A DNA stretch of 64,000 bases from Orobanche coerulescens. Its lineage: Eukaryota; Streptophyta; Magnoliopsida; Lamiales; Orobanchaceae. Shown in pieces: positions 9,646 to 22,027 of the stretch. A model generated the notes under the pieces. That model made no database searches, was not told the DNA's origin, and worked only from the letters and a program-made list of their open reading frames with translations. The translations under genes and the position numbers were made by a program. The stretch is taken from contig CM065812.1 in NCBI GenBank assembly GCA_033398695.1, forward strand, positions 136,034,858 through 136,098,857, given 5' to 3'. Position 1 is the stretch's first letter. Every line of letters starts with the position of its first letter.

Positions 9646-12370
9646 AAATGCATGCTTGTAAGTGCAAACGAACTTGAAGAAGATATCAAGGAAAATGCAC
9701 CCATGTACTTGATTATTTTCCGAAAATTTTGCGCTACTACTAACCCCAGGAACCGGATAATTCCGAGTTCTATTGAATCTTTATTGCAGGAATTTGTTGA
9801 TGTTTTTCCCAAAGATTACCTGTTGCCACCAATCCGAGGGATTGAACATCAAATATACTTTGTGCCCGGAGCGGTAATTCCAAATAGACCGGCATACCGA
9901 TACCACCCCGAGAGACCAATGAAATACAAAGACAAGTCGAGGAGTCGTTAAGTCTTGGGTATATCCGGGAGAGTCTAAGTCCTTGTGCCCTTCCTGTGAT
10001 CGTCGTGCCAAAGAAAGATGGAACATGGAGAATGTGCACCGATTGCCGAGCGGTAAACAATATCACGGTTAAGTATTGACACCCTATTCCAAGGTTAGAT
10101 GATATGTTAGATGAATTACATGGTTCATATGTTTTCACTAAAATTGACCTAATGAAAGGATATCACCAAATTCGTATGAAAGAAGGAGATGAATGGAAAA
10201 CGACTTTCAAAACTAAATACGGATTATACGAATGGTTGGTAATGCCCTTTGGACTAACAAACGCACCAAGTACTTTTACGAGATTAATGAATCATGTTTT
10301 ACGTGCATACATCGGAAAATTCGTTGTTGTATACTTTGATGATATACTCATTTACAGCAAAAATATTAAAGAACATGTTGAACATTTAAGATTAGCTTTA
10401 ATTAGCTTGAGAAGGGAACAATTATATGCTAGTCTTAAGAAATGTACTTTTTGCATGAATGAAGTTATTTTTCTTGGATATGTCGTTAGTGCTGATGGCA
10501 TAAAAGATGATGAAGAAAAGGTTAAGGCTATTCGAGAATGGCCTAGACCGACGAACGCGTCCGAGGTAAGAAGTTTTCATGTCCTAGCAGGGTTATACCG
10601 ACGCTTCGTAAAATATTTTAGCACAATTGCAGCCCCATTAAACAAACTTGTCAAGAAACATTCTAAGTTTAATTGGGGAAATGAACAAGAAAAAGCATTT
10701 AACACTCTGAAAGATAAATTGTGCACCACACCTGCTTTAGCATTACCTAATTTTTCTAACACTTTTGAAATTGAGTGTGATGCTTTAGGGGTAGGAATTG
10801 GAGCAGTATTAATGCAGGGAAAAGGCCGATGGCCTATTTTAGTGAGAAACTTGGAGGAGCTACATTGAATTACCCAACCTATGACAAGGAATTGTATGCT
10901 TTGGTTCGAGCCCTACGTACGTGGCAACACTACCTATGGCCTAAGGAGTTCGTGATTCATACTGATCATGAATCCTTAAAGCATCTCAAATGACAGGGTA
11001 AATTGAGCAAGAGACATGCCATGTGGTTAGAAGAAATTGAATCCTTTCCTTACATCATCAAATACAAATAAGGTAAGGAAAACATTGTCGCCGACGCTTT
11101 GTCAATAAGGTATGTATTACTCAATACACTTTCTTGTAAACTTTTGGGATTTGATTTATTGAAAGAAGCATATGAGGGGGATAAAGATTTCCATGATATT
11201 TATGTTGCTTGCGAGAAAGAGGGTGTAGAAAAATTTTATCGGGATGATGGATTCTTGTTCGGTGAAAATAAACTTTGCATTCCTTTTTGTTCAACACGGG
11301 AATTATTGGTAAAAGAAGCACATAGTGGAGATCTAATAGGACATTTCGGAATTGCTAAAACTTACGAAATATTGCATGAACATTTCTTTTGGCCAAAAAT
11401 GAAACATGATGTTTTTAAAGTTGTAAATTCATGCATTGTTTGTAGGAAAGCAAAATCATGAGTGTTACCGCATGGTTTGTATATGCCACTTACCTTCCGA
11501 AACTTGGGTCGATCTTTCTATGGACTTTGTATTAGGATTACCAAGGGCGAAATCCGGTTGTGACTCCATTTTTGTTGTAGTTGATAGATTTAGCAAAATG
11601 ACACACTTCATTGCATGTCATAAAACGGACGACGCCACACATATTGCTAATCTATTTTTCAAAGAAATTGTTCGTTTACATGGTATGCCCAAAAGCATCG
11701 TATCCGATAGAGATACCAAAATTTTAAGTCATTTTTGGAGATTCTTATGGGCAAAATTGGGGACAAAATTTCTTTATTCTACAACATGTCATTCCCAAAC
11801 CGATGGTCAAACCGAGGTTGTTAACCGAATGCTTGGTCAATTGTTGCGAACTATTGTTAACAAAAATTTGAAAAATTGGGAAACATCTTTACCATTTATC
11901 GAGTTTGCCTATAATCGAACCGTACATTCTACTACGACATTTTCGCCATTTGAAACCGTGTAAGATTTTAATCCAATAACTCTTTTAGACTTGTTGCCTA
12001 TTCCCATAGATGACAGGAGTAACCTTGATGGCAAGAAAAAGGCGGAAATGATGAAGCAATTACATGGCAAAGTTCGTGAACAAATTGCGAAGCGCAACGA
12101 ACACAATTCAAGGATGAAGAACAAGGGACGCAAACAAGTACTCTTTGAACCAGGTGATTGGGTTTGGGTTCATTTGAGGAAAGAACGATTTCCCATTCAA
12201 AGAAAATCAAAGCTAATGCCAAGGGGAGATGGACCGTTCCAGATCTTAGAGCGAATTAACGACAATGCCTATAGAGTAGATCTACCTGGTGAGCATAATA
12301 TTTCCACTACTTTCAATATCGCTGACTTAAGTCCTTTTGAAATTTCAGATTCGAGGACGAATCCTTTTCG

Positions 12371-12383
12371 GGAATGGGGGAAT
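12371..12383 (+). other. Polypurine tract of the CRM-like element
   Basis: GGAATGGGGGAA lies directly before the 3' LTR start once the Tekay element is removed. It would prime plus-strand synthesis. The Tekay integration used GGAAT within this junction as its target. Confidence 0.7.
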
Positions 12384-14764
12384 TGTAACACCCCCGATAT
12401 ATTCGGAAATATTACAGCGCCGTAAATCCTTTACATAAGGATTTACAAGGCTGAAGAATTGAACAAGCATAAAAAGGTACTAACGAATGGAAATAACGGA
12501 ATTACAGCACATCAGTTCTGACCAAATACAGAAATAGTACAATTGTTCAAACAGAACTCAATAATACATCACCGAATTCAAATCCATCACAAATGACTTC
12601 GTACTCGAGTACTTATTGAAATAACGAATAAACAACAGATAAATAAACCCGGTCAGGACATCACTCTGCACCCTCGTCGTCATACAGTTCCAGTGGTTGT
12701 TTCCCCGCTCTCCTGGATCCTGAACACAAACAAAATGTTCACCCCCGAAGGGGTTAGCACAACGATGCTAGTACAAGTACCACCACATATTATTCATATC
12801 TCACGAAGAATAATAATAACGTAAACGACAAAATACCAACGAGTCTTTTCCTACGAGAAACTCAAGCATAACATACACAACTGATAATCACAACATGATA
12901 TCAATACATACACATGGTAATTCCATCGATCCAGCGTTCACTGCCTAGAACCCACGATGATCCCGTCAGACCAACCCGTGGTGGAAAAACCCGTCCGATG
13001 ATCTAGCGCACGCTAGCATAGATCCCCCGATGATCCCGTCGGACCAACACGAGGTGGACATAAAACAACGACATACATGCACGACAATATGTATAACAAC
13101 AATACATAAAACAATTAAGGTACTTGCCTCGATTTGAAGACAATAACAATACTTCCACGAAAATGAACACTCGACGGTCGTCCTCCTCAATCAATCACGT
13201 AACGAGACCAAACCTTAACAAAAGAAATGATATAGGATTTATCTCACGTCGTATGAATGTTTAACAATTCGATTCACGGCCAAAAGTTCATAAAATGCAA
13301 TCTGCCCGAACTGCTTAGCGCACGCTAAGTACTCTGTGTAGCGTGCGTTACGTCTGCCCGATAGCGCACGCAAACAACAAAGACTAGCGTATGCTAACTA
13401 TGCATGGTCAGTACTTCACTGACCAGCCAACTGACTCGTCTGATGGTCTAGCGTACGTTACTTACCAAACGTAGCGCACGCTAACTCGTGCTCGATAGCG
13501 CACGTTAATATTCATAACATAGCGTGCGCTATCTATGCATGGCAGTTTACTGCTGAGCAGTAAACTGTTCTCGCCATGATCGAGACAATGAAATCTTGCG
13601 TGATAATTCATGTTACTTCCATGAATACCATGTTCATACCCTTATGAATGATTTTACGGATAAAGACAACTTCGGATTCAAGGATATGCATACCAATATA
13701 AAACCATATTCCATTCCGACTTCAAATCTTCATACGACAATTCGAAAAGCTTAACGGTTGATATCAACACCTCTATATCAATCCATATTATCATACTGAA
13801 GTTGATAAACGTCCTATATATACTAGATAAATCCTTCCATGATCAAACCTTTAGATTTATCTAACAATAAGGATGTTAACGTCTAGTCCAAGATTACTAT
13901 GAAATCATCTATTAGATTCGGTTTACCAATGATAGAAGCTTCTCTTCACATATTCAGTGTAATAAGATTCGAATCATGATGATTATAATCAAAGTATTCA
14001 AGGCTTATTCATCTCACTATTCCAAACATGATATACTTGGATAATTCATCTATGAAAATCCATATCTTGTTAACATGATCATCCAAATCGTTAGAATCCA
14101 ACTCTAAGTCTAGAGATAGATTGAACATACCTTAAAATGACGAAAATCACTGAACCGTAAGGTAGAATCCCACTCCGGTTGGTTGTATGCCACTCCAAGG
14201 TGCTATTCCACTTCCATGAACATTCCCAAGTGATAACCAATGTATAAACACCAACAATATGTGTTCTAAGTGTATAGAAGTATCACTACAGCTCTCTGAA
14301 CTCTCAAGGATGAAGAAAGGGCGAAAGAAATGAAAGCCAAAACGGTTGATGTCCCATTTATAATATTCTGCATTATTAACAAGTTAGCGCACGCTACTAA
14401 GCATCCCTTAGTGTGCGCTAATAATGGTTGACTTCAGAATTTGTCCGGGTGCGTCAGCGGGAATCTTATCCGGACCCATGTCCCGGCTGGCGCATGTGTT
14501 AGCCGTCCCGCTCAATAATTGAGTTCTTAGCGCACGCAACTCCTATCCTCATAGCGTGCGCTAATAATGGCCCGATAGCGCGCATTAAGATACATTCTTA
14601 GCGTGCGCTATCACGAGGTTGCATGATCAATTTGCATGATTCTATACTTATGTATAATGATATTAATGCACGAAATATCATACTCCAATAATCAAAATCA
14701 CCATTCCGAATAATACATGGTTTGAATACAGATGAAATACACTGTAATAAATCCGGATATTACA
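12384..14764 (-). repeat. 3' LTR of the Tekay element
   Basis: 2381 bp, TG..CA termini. It contains two clusters of the palindromic motif TAGCGCACGCTA and variants (13316-13530 and 14385-14610). It aligns to 19651-22023 almost throughout, with small clustered differences, for example near 12945-13015 and 14430-14455. No gene; open frames inside it are duplicated in both LTRs and are not coding. Confidence 0.93.
13316..13530. repeat. Cluster of palindromic CpG dodecamers in the LTR
   Basis: Eight copies fitting TWRCGYRCGYWA or one step from it, for example TAGCGCACGCTA at 13316 and TAGCGTGCGCTA near 13520. A second cluster of six is at 14385-14610. The same clusters sit in the other LTR at about 20580-20800 and 21650-21865. 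Confidence 0.85.
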
Positions 14765-14776
14765 TACTCTCCTACT
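14765..14776 (-). other. Polypurine tract of the Tekay element
   Basis: Read on the minus strand this is AGTAGGAGAGTA, immediately upstream of the LTR start TGTAATATCC. It is in the right place to prime second-strand synthesis. Confidence 0.65.
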
Positions 14777-14831
14777 AAAAAGGAGTTTCGTCCCGAAACT
14801 CAAGACGAAAATAACTCGGGATATCTAGACT

Positions 14832-17796
14832 TCATATCGCCTGCTTTCCCGGTGGCTTCTTCCATTCCGTGACGTGACCACCGAACTTTGACCAAAACGA
14901 TTGACTTGTTCCTCGGTTGCTTAACTCGACTCTCGAGTATCTTGACCGTCTTTCTTCAAACGTCCCATCCTCGCTTCGACTTGATCTCGCGAAATCAATG
15001 ATATGACGGCATCCGGTATATACCTCCGAATCGGGATACGTGGAACACGTTATGAACATGGCACAATGACGGCGGCAATGCTAATCTGTATGCCAACTCC
15101 CAACTCTCTCGAGGATCTCAAATGGTCCGATATATCTCGGACTCGGCTTTCCTTTCCTTAGAAACGAAAGATTCCCCGAGTAGGAGAAACCTTCAAAAGT
15201 ACGTGATCTCCAGTACTGAACTCCAATGGGCGGCGGCGTACGTCCGCATAGGATTTCTGGCGACTCTGGGCAGTCAACAGCCTCTCACGAATTAAGGCTA
15301 TCTTCTCTCGAGTCTGCTCGATCAACTCTGGTTCTGTTCCGATCAAGTCCGATGAATCGTCCCAGAATAGGGGCGATCTGCATCTCCTTCCGTATAATGC
15401 CTCAAACGGTTCCATCTTAATAGAAGCATGCCAACTATTGTTGTAGGTAAATTCAATCAACGGTAGATGAACTTCCCAATCGTTTGACCAATCTAAGGCA
15501 CAGGCCCTTAGCATGTCTTCCACCGTTTGTATAGTTCTCTCAGATTGTCCGTCAGTCTGCGGGTGATAAGCTGGACTAAATTTCAATTTGGTCCCCAAGG
15601 CCTTATGAACTGCTTTCCAAAAGTGAGACACAAAACGGCCGTCTCGATCAGAAACAATGGTCTTCGGCGTACCATGCAATCGAACTATCTCCGAAATAAA
15701 GACTCGTGCCAACCTCTCTGGTCCCCACGTATCCTTAATGCCTAGAAAATGAGCCGATTTGGTTAAGCGATCAACTATCACCCAAATCATGTTCATTCCT
15801 GTCCTGGTTTTCGGCATAATAGTGATAAAGTCCATCGATATGTCCTCCCACTTCCATTCAGGAATCGGGAGCGGCTTCAACATTCCGGCAGGCCGTTGAT
15901 GCTCGATCTTAACCTGTTGACAAGTCAAGCATTTCGAAACATAGTCCGCTACGTCTTTCTTCATGTTGCCCCACCAGTAGTTATGCTTCAAGTCCTTATA
16001 CATTTCTTGGTGCCGGGTGGATAGAATAGGGCGAACTATGAGCTTCCTTCATAATCGTCTGTTTCAGAACATCACCATCGGGAACGCAGAGTCAGTTCTG
16101 AAATCTCAAAACTCCATCGTCATGAATTATGAATCCGGGGGCCTTTCCTTGGATCACTTCATCATGTAACCGAATCATCAGAGGATCATTTGCCTGTCTA
16201 GATTTGATTTCTTCGGTTAATGATGAAGTTATCTCCATCATGCACAGCTGTCCCTGGACTCTTTGTAACCATACTTCAATTCCTTCACGAATCATCTCTC
16301 GCTGAAGGCTAAGTTGGGAGGTCAGCGTCTCCGGATCCGAATAGAGACAGGCTTGCGGCTAAGTGCATCGGCCACTACATTCGCTTTGCCTGGATGATAT
16401 AAAATCTCCAAGTCATAATCCTTAATCAGTTCCAACCATCTTCTTTGCCGCATATTCAACTCTTTCTGACTAAATATGTACTTGAGACTCTTATGATCCG
16501 TAAAGATCTGACAGTGAGTCCCGAATAGATAGTGCCTCCAGATCTTCAAGGCAAAAACCACTGCTGCTAGCTCTAAATCATGTGTTGGGTAATTCACTTC
16601 ATAAGGTTTCAGTTGTCGCGACGCATAAGCGATCACCTTATCATTCTGCATCAACACGCACCCAAGTCCTTGGTTCGAAGCATCATCAGAACTATGAATC
16701 CTTCAGTTCCCTGCGGAAGTGATAGAATCGGTGCCGTCGTCAATCTCTTCTTCAATTCATCAAAGCTAATCTGACATAATTCATTCCACTCAAACTTTTG
16801 AGTTTTCTGCAGGAGTCGAGTAAGTGGGCGGGAGATTTTAGAAAACCCTTCCACGAATCGACGATAGTATCCAGCAAGTCCTAAGAAGCTTCGGACCTCT
16901 TTCACGTTCTTTGGAGGCTTCCAATCCAATATTGCTTCGATCTTCTGAGGATCTACTCGGACTCCTCTAGCTGACACCACATGGCCGAGGAACATTACTT
17001 CCTTTAGCCAGAATTCACACTTAGAAAGTTTAGCGTACAATTGTTCGTTTCTCAAAAGTTCCAATACAATCCGCAAATGCCGCGCATGTTCTTCCGGACT
17101 CTTAGAATATACCAAAATGTCATCAATAAACACGACCACAAATTTATCCAAAAATTCAATGAACACACGGTTCATCAATTGCATAAATACAGCAGGTGCG
17201 TTAGTGAGACCAAACGGCATCACTACAAACTCATAATGCCCGTAGCGAGTTCTGAACGCTGATTTGAACATCGATTCCTTAATCCTCGATTGATGATATC
17301 ACGATCTCGGATCGATCTTAGAAAATACTGTTGCCCCTTGCAACTGGTCAAAAAATCATCAATCCGTGGCAACGGATACTTGTTCTTAATCGTCATCTTG
17401 TTCGGCTCTCGATAGTCAATACACGGTCGGAGCGATCCATCCTTCTTTCGACAAAAGAATCGGCGCTCCTGTGGTGAAACGCAGCTGAATATAGCCCTTA
17501 TACAATAACTCCTCTAGCCGCTTCTTGATTCGTACATCTCAAGAGGTGCCATACGATACGGCGCCTTGGAAATCGGTGTAGCTCCGGTTCCACTCAATGG
17601 TAAATTCTACATCCCTTCGTGGAGGTAGCCTGTAACTCGTCGGAAATACATTTGGAAATTCGTTCACAACAGAATGGATGAAAGTTCCACAATTTCGTCT
17701 TCTTTCTTCATCGCGTAACACCCGACTGCACACCTGTTTCAACAATTTGTGACTTTCATCGCCTTGATCAACTTTCCCGAGCTTCCCGGTTTCCAT
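14832..17796 (-). pseudogene. pol: RT, RNase H, integrase and chromodomain of the Tekay element, frameshifted
   Basis: On the minus strand: RT 17271-16651 with [13 protein letters not shown] and catalytic [12 protein letters not shown]; RNase H 16657-16322 with [13 protein letters not shown] and TDHKSLKY, ending [10 protein letters not shown]; integrase 16295-15158 with the CLTCQQVK zinc-finger half, SMDFITIMP, VSDRDGRFVSHFW and the TDGQSERTIQT region carrying the catalytic Glu. The last open part (15059-14832) shows frames with HVTEWKKP-type residues in place of a chromodomain. The reading frame shifts around 17275-17540, 16660, 16300 and 15160-15060, so no full polyprotein can be made. Confidence 0.9.
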
Positions 17797-17799
17797 CCC

Positions 17800-18159
17800 T
17801 CAAACAATCTCGGAACCATCGTCAGCGATCAGCGAGATATTCCTCCTTCGGTAGTTCACAATTGCTCCATATCGATTAAGCCAATCGTCTCCGAGTATCA
17901 GGTCGTCTCCTTGCATTTCTATCACGATCAGATTTGAGAGCCACTCTCTGCCTCCAAATGATATAGGGAAATTTCTAGTTTCTAAATTTCCGACAATCCT
18001 TTCTCCACTCGGTAAACCAACAACATAAGGTTCACAAGTATGAAAACCGGAAATATTCAAACGATTTACACAAGACAAAGATATGAAAGAATGTGTAGCT
18101 CTTGTATCGAATAAAACGCTAACTGGATGGGAAAGGATCTGGACAAGACGATGCGACAA
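17800..18159 (-). pseudogene. pro: Aspartic protease of the Tekay element with altered active site
   Basis: About 119 residues, pepsin-like retroelement protease. The active-site triplet normally DTG or DSG reads DTR in VLFDTRATHSFIS. The second signature reads ILGDDWLNRYGA. A Gly-to-Arg change (GGA to AGA) in the triplet should destroy activity. It lies between gag and RT, as in other chromoviruses. Confidence 0.85.
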
Positions 18160-18184
18160 GAAAGATCACGATCATCTGTCCTCC

Positions 18185-19399
18185 TCATCTCGCATGCACG
18201 TGGGGAGCAGATCCGGCACTCGATGTCCCCTTTCGGTCCCACTGTCCTCTGCCTCGCCCGCGGCCAAAATTCTGAGGCATCTGAACACTTTGCTGCGTCT
18301 GTGGAATACTGGCCTCCTTCTGGACTGGCTGTGGTGTACGGGCTCTAAAAGACTTTGCAGCCTCTTCACAAAACACAGCCCGATGTCCCTCTCGTCCACA
18401 ATCAAAACAAGTCACGGCAGGAAGGGGGCAATTCCGTCGATAGTGCCCCGTCTGGGCGCAGTTAAAGCATTTCCTGGTAACATCAGTAATAGTTGATGTC
18501 GCTCCGAAGTTCTTTCCGCTCCTATCTTGGTGAGGAGGTTTCTTGAAAGAGTGAAAGGATGACTTGGCCTTACGGGCCCCACTGTTCTTGTGCTCTGTAA
18601 AAGTACCAGAGACTTTCTGCTTCTTGGATTCTGAAAATTTTTCCATAGCTGCTTCCTTGATCTCATATGCCAACGCCTTATCCTGGTATTGGCGGAGTGT
18701 CGTACATTCGAATCCGGACATGTACCTCTGAACTTCTGGTTTCATTCTCATATCGAAATGGATCATCATTTCTGCATCTGTTCTGACCAGATGTCGAACA
18801 AATGCCAGCTGTTGGTTAAACGTCTTGATCGCTTGGGATACTGGCACATCAGAAGGCTGAGCGGAGAAAAACTCCCGAACTTTGGCTTCCCTCACAGGAC
18901 GAGGGCAATACTGAGCTTCCATCATCAATCTAAACTCTGTCCAATCGGCATCATGGTCTACAGGCCGGATGGCTTCCCACCATTCAGACGCTTCCCCTAT
19001 CAGAAAATATTGAGCGATAGAGGCTCTCCGGTCGTCTGGGCAGTTGATTCCGGCAAAGATTTTCTCCAGTTCTTTCAACCAATGATCCCAGGTGGGAGTC
19101 TCAGAAATACCGTCGAATTTGGGTGGTTGCATCTTCGCCACCTCTTGCAGCCACCGGTCACCTCGATTTCCCATGTCTGGGATCCCTTGCTGTCTCTCTC
19201 CCTGCTGTAGTCCCACCGCCACTTGCATTCGGTCCACGACCTGGGCGAACTGAGTCATCTGGTTCACCACTTGACGAAGGATCTGGTTCATTATTAATAG
19301 ATTGTTGCGGCTCGCCTGAGCTATGACTGGCCTGGTTAGAAGGCGACGCTTCCCTTTCGGCATTTCTTCGTCCGCGTCCACGACCGCGACCACGTCCAC
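18185..19399 (-). pseudogene. gag: gag of the Tekay element
   Basis: A 404-codon open frame. The retrotransposon gag domain lies at about residues 85-250 (LQEVAKMQPPKFDGISETPT, GEASEWWEAI). Two CCHC zinc knuckles follow: CFNCAQTGHYRRNC and CFDCGREGHRAVFC near residues 310-350. The Arg/Gly-rich start typical of the clade (RGGRGRGRGRGRGRR) is in another frame at 19412-19370, so the true N-terminus is lost to a frameshift near 19330. The frame ends in a Gln/Pro-rich then GRGRGRGQ tail. When intact it forms the virus-like particle and binds RNA. Confidence 0.85.
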
Positions 19400-19633
19400 G
19401 TCCGCCTCTCAACATACTGTAAGCATAAATACTCAATATACAGGAAACAACATCGTTCTAATATTCGAGTATAAATAGACACAACATGTAAAGAACAAGA
19501 TAGAGTTTAGGAACTTACAACCACTGTCCGCATGAAGACGTAGGCAGTGCAGTGATGTCATTCACGGCCGGTTACCCCAAAAGACATAAATGACCCCTAT
19601 TTTAACCCAACGGCCAAGATATCCATAATCTTA

Positions 19634-19645
19634 GCTCCGATACCA
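19634..19645 (-). other. Primer-binding site of the Tekay element
   Basis: Minus-strand TGGTATCGGAGC, five bases inside the 5' LTR (19651-22023). It differs by one base from TGGTATCAGAGC, the complement of plant initiator tRNA-Met. This fixes the element's orientation. Confidence 0.85.
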
Positions 19646-19650
19646 TATTC

Positions 19651-22023
19651 TGTAACACCCCCGATATATTCGGAAATATTACAGCGCCGTAAATCCTTTA
19701 CATAAGAATTTACAAGGCTGAAGAATTGAACAAGCATAAAAAGGTACTAACGAATGGAAATAACGGAATTACAGCACATCAGTTCTGACCAAATACAGAA
19801 ATAGTACAATTGTTCAAACAGAACTCAATAATACATCACTGAATTCAAATCCATCACAAATGACTTCGTACTCGAGTACTTATTGAAATAACGAATAAAC
19901 AACAGATAAATAAACCCGGTCAGGACATCACTCTGCACCCTCGTCGTCATACAGTTCCAGTGGTTGTTTCCCCGCTCTCCTGGATCCTGAACACAAACAA
20001 AATGTTCACCCCCGAAGGGGTTAGCACAACGATGCTAGTACAAGTACCACCACATATTATTCATATCTCACGAAGAATAATAATAACGTAAACGACAAAA
20101 TACCAACGAGTCTTCTCCTACGAGAAACTCAAGCATAACATACACAACTGATAATCACAACATGATATCAATACATACACATGGTAATTCCATCGATCCA
20201 GCGTTCATCGCTAGAACCCACGATGATCCCGAGACCAACCCGTGGTGGAAAAACCCGTCCGATGATCCAGTAAGACGCTAGCATAGATCCCCCGATGATC
20301 CCGTCGGACCAACACGAGGTGGACATACAACAACGACATACATGCACGACAATATGTATAACAACGATACATAAAACAATTAAGGTACTTGCCTCGATTT
20401 GAAGACAATAACAATACTTCCACGAAAATGAACACTCGACGGTCGTCCTCCTCAATCAATCACGTAACGAGACCAAACCTTAACAAAAGAAATGATATAG
20501 GATTTATCTCATGTCGTATGAATGTTTAACAATTCGATTCACGGCCAAAAGTTCATAAAATGCAATCTGCCCGAACTGCTTAGCGCACGCTAAGTACTCT
20601 GTGTAGCGTGTGTTACGTCTGCCCGATAGCGCACGCAAACAACAAAGACTAGCGTATGCTAACTATGCATGGTCAGTACTTCACTGACCAGCCAACTGAC
20701 TCGTCTGATGGTCTAGCGTACGTTACTTACCAAACGTAGCGCACGCTAACTCGTGCTCGATAGCGCACGTTAATATTCATAACATAGCGTGCGCTATCTA
20801 TGCATGGCAGTTTACTGCTGAGCAGTAAACTGTTCTCGCCATGATCGAGACAATGAAATCTAGCATGATAATTCATGTTACTTCCATGAATACCATGTTC
20901 ATACCCTTATGAATGATTTTACGGATAAAGACAACTTCGGATTCAAGGATATGCATACCAAAATAAAACCATATTCCATTCCGACTTCAAATCTTCATAC
21001 GACAATTCGAAAAGCTTAACGGTTGATATCAACACCTCTATATCAATCCATATTATCATACTGAAGTTGATAAACATCCTATATATACTAGATAAATCCT
21101 TCCATGATCAAACCTTTAGATTTATCTAACAATAAGGATGTTAACGTCTAGTCCAAGATTACTATGAAATCATCTATTAGATTCGGTTTACCAATGATAG
21201 AAGCTTCTCTTCACATATTCAGTGTAATAAGATTCGAATCATGATGATTATAATCAAAGTATTCAAGGCTTATTCATCTCACTATTCCAAACATGATATA
21301 CTTGGATAATTCATCTATGAAAATCCATATCTTGTTAACATGATCATCCAAATCGTTAGAATCCAACTCTAAGTCTGGAGATAGATTGAACATACCTTAA
21401 AATGACGAAAATCACTGAACCGTAAGGTAGAATCCCACTCCGGTTGGTTGTATGCCACTCCAAGGTGCTATTCCACTTCCATGAACATTCCCAAGTGATA
21501 ACCAATGTATAAACACCAACAATATGTGTTCTAAGTGTATAGAAGTATCACTACAGCTCTCTGAACTCTCAAGGATGAAGAAAGGGCGAAAGAAATGAAA
21601 GCCAAAACGGTTGATGTCCCATTTATAATATTCTGCATTATTAACAAGTTAGCGCACGCTACTAAGCATCCCTTAGCGTGCGCTAATAATGGTTGACTTG
21701 AATTTGTCCAAAGGCCCGGGAATCTTATCCGGACCCATGTCCCGGCTGGCACATGTGTTAGCCGTCCCGCTCAATAATTGAGTTCTTAGCGCACGCAACT
21801 CCTATCCTCATAGCGTGCGCTAATAATGGCCCGATAGCGCGCGTTAAGATACATTCTTATCGTGCGCTATCACGAGGTTGCATGATCAATTTGCATGATT
21901 CTATACTTATGTATAATGATATTAATGCACGAAATATCATACTCCAATAATCAAAATCACCATTCCGAATAATACATGGTTTGAATACAGATGAAATACA
22001 CTGTAATAAATCCGGATATTACA
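19651..22023 (-). repeat. 5' LTR of the Tekay element
   Basis: 2373 bp, matching 12384-14764. It carries the same palindromic clusters. Differences from its partner include CCAGTAAGACGCTAG in place of CTAGCGCACGCTAG near 20267 and a changed stretch near 21700-21720. Confidence 0.93.
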
Positions 22024-22027
22024 GGAA

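Larger units (their letters stand above)
9428..12383 (+). pseudogene. gag-pol: RT, RNase H and integrase of the CRM-like polyprotein, broken
   Basis: Continues the protease domain after the CACTA element. RT spans about 9770-10870, with [13 protein letters not shown] and the catalytic [12 protein letters not shown] near 10325. RNase H follows ([15 protein letters not shown] near 10870, [10 protein letters not shown]). Integrase has the zinc-binding H, H, CIVC pattern (11310-11455), then catalytic Asp in [10 protein letters not shown], Asp in VSDRDTKIL and Glu in TDGQTEV. It ends in NISTTFNIADLSPFEI at 12340. Stops at 10077 and 11069 replace Arg and Gln; another is at 10991, and frames change near 11460. 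The C-terminus continues in the 3' LTR at 22028, beyond the Tekay insertion. Confidence 0.9.
12384..22023 (-). mobile_element. Tekay-type Ty3/gypsy chromovirus, minus orientation
   Basis: Long LTRs (12384-14764 and 19651-22023) start TGTAACACCCCC and end ATATTACA on the plus strand. A perfect 5-bp duplication GGAAT flanks the element (12379-12383 and 22024-22028). Gag, protease, RT, RNase H, integrase and a chromodomain remnant run on the minus strand, the order known for chromoviruses. The long LTRs, two-knuckle gag and C-terminal chromodomain fit the Tekay/Del clade. The LTRs are nearly identical over long stretches, so this is the youngest gypsy insertion here, yet its pol is already broken by frameshifts. 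Confidence 0.93.

Noticed and set aside
12966..13194. Minus-strand frames in the Tekay LTR, repeated at 20168-20459
   Set aside because: Present in both LTRs, with no coding homology; LTR artefact.
13316..13530. CRISPR-like array of short palindromes
   Set aside because: Spacing is irregular, repeats vary in sequence, and the setting is a plant LTR; no cas genes.
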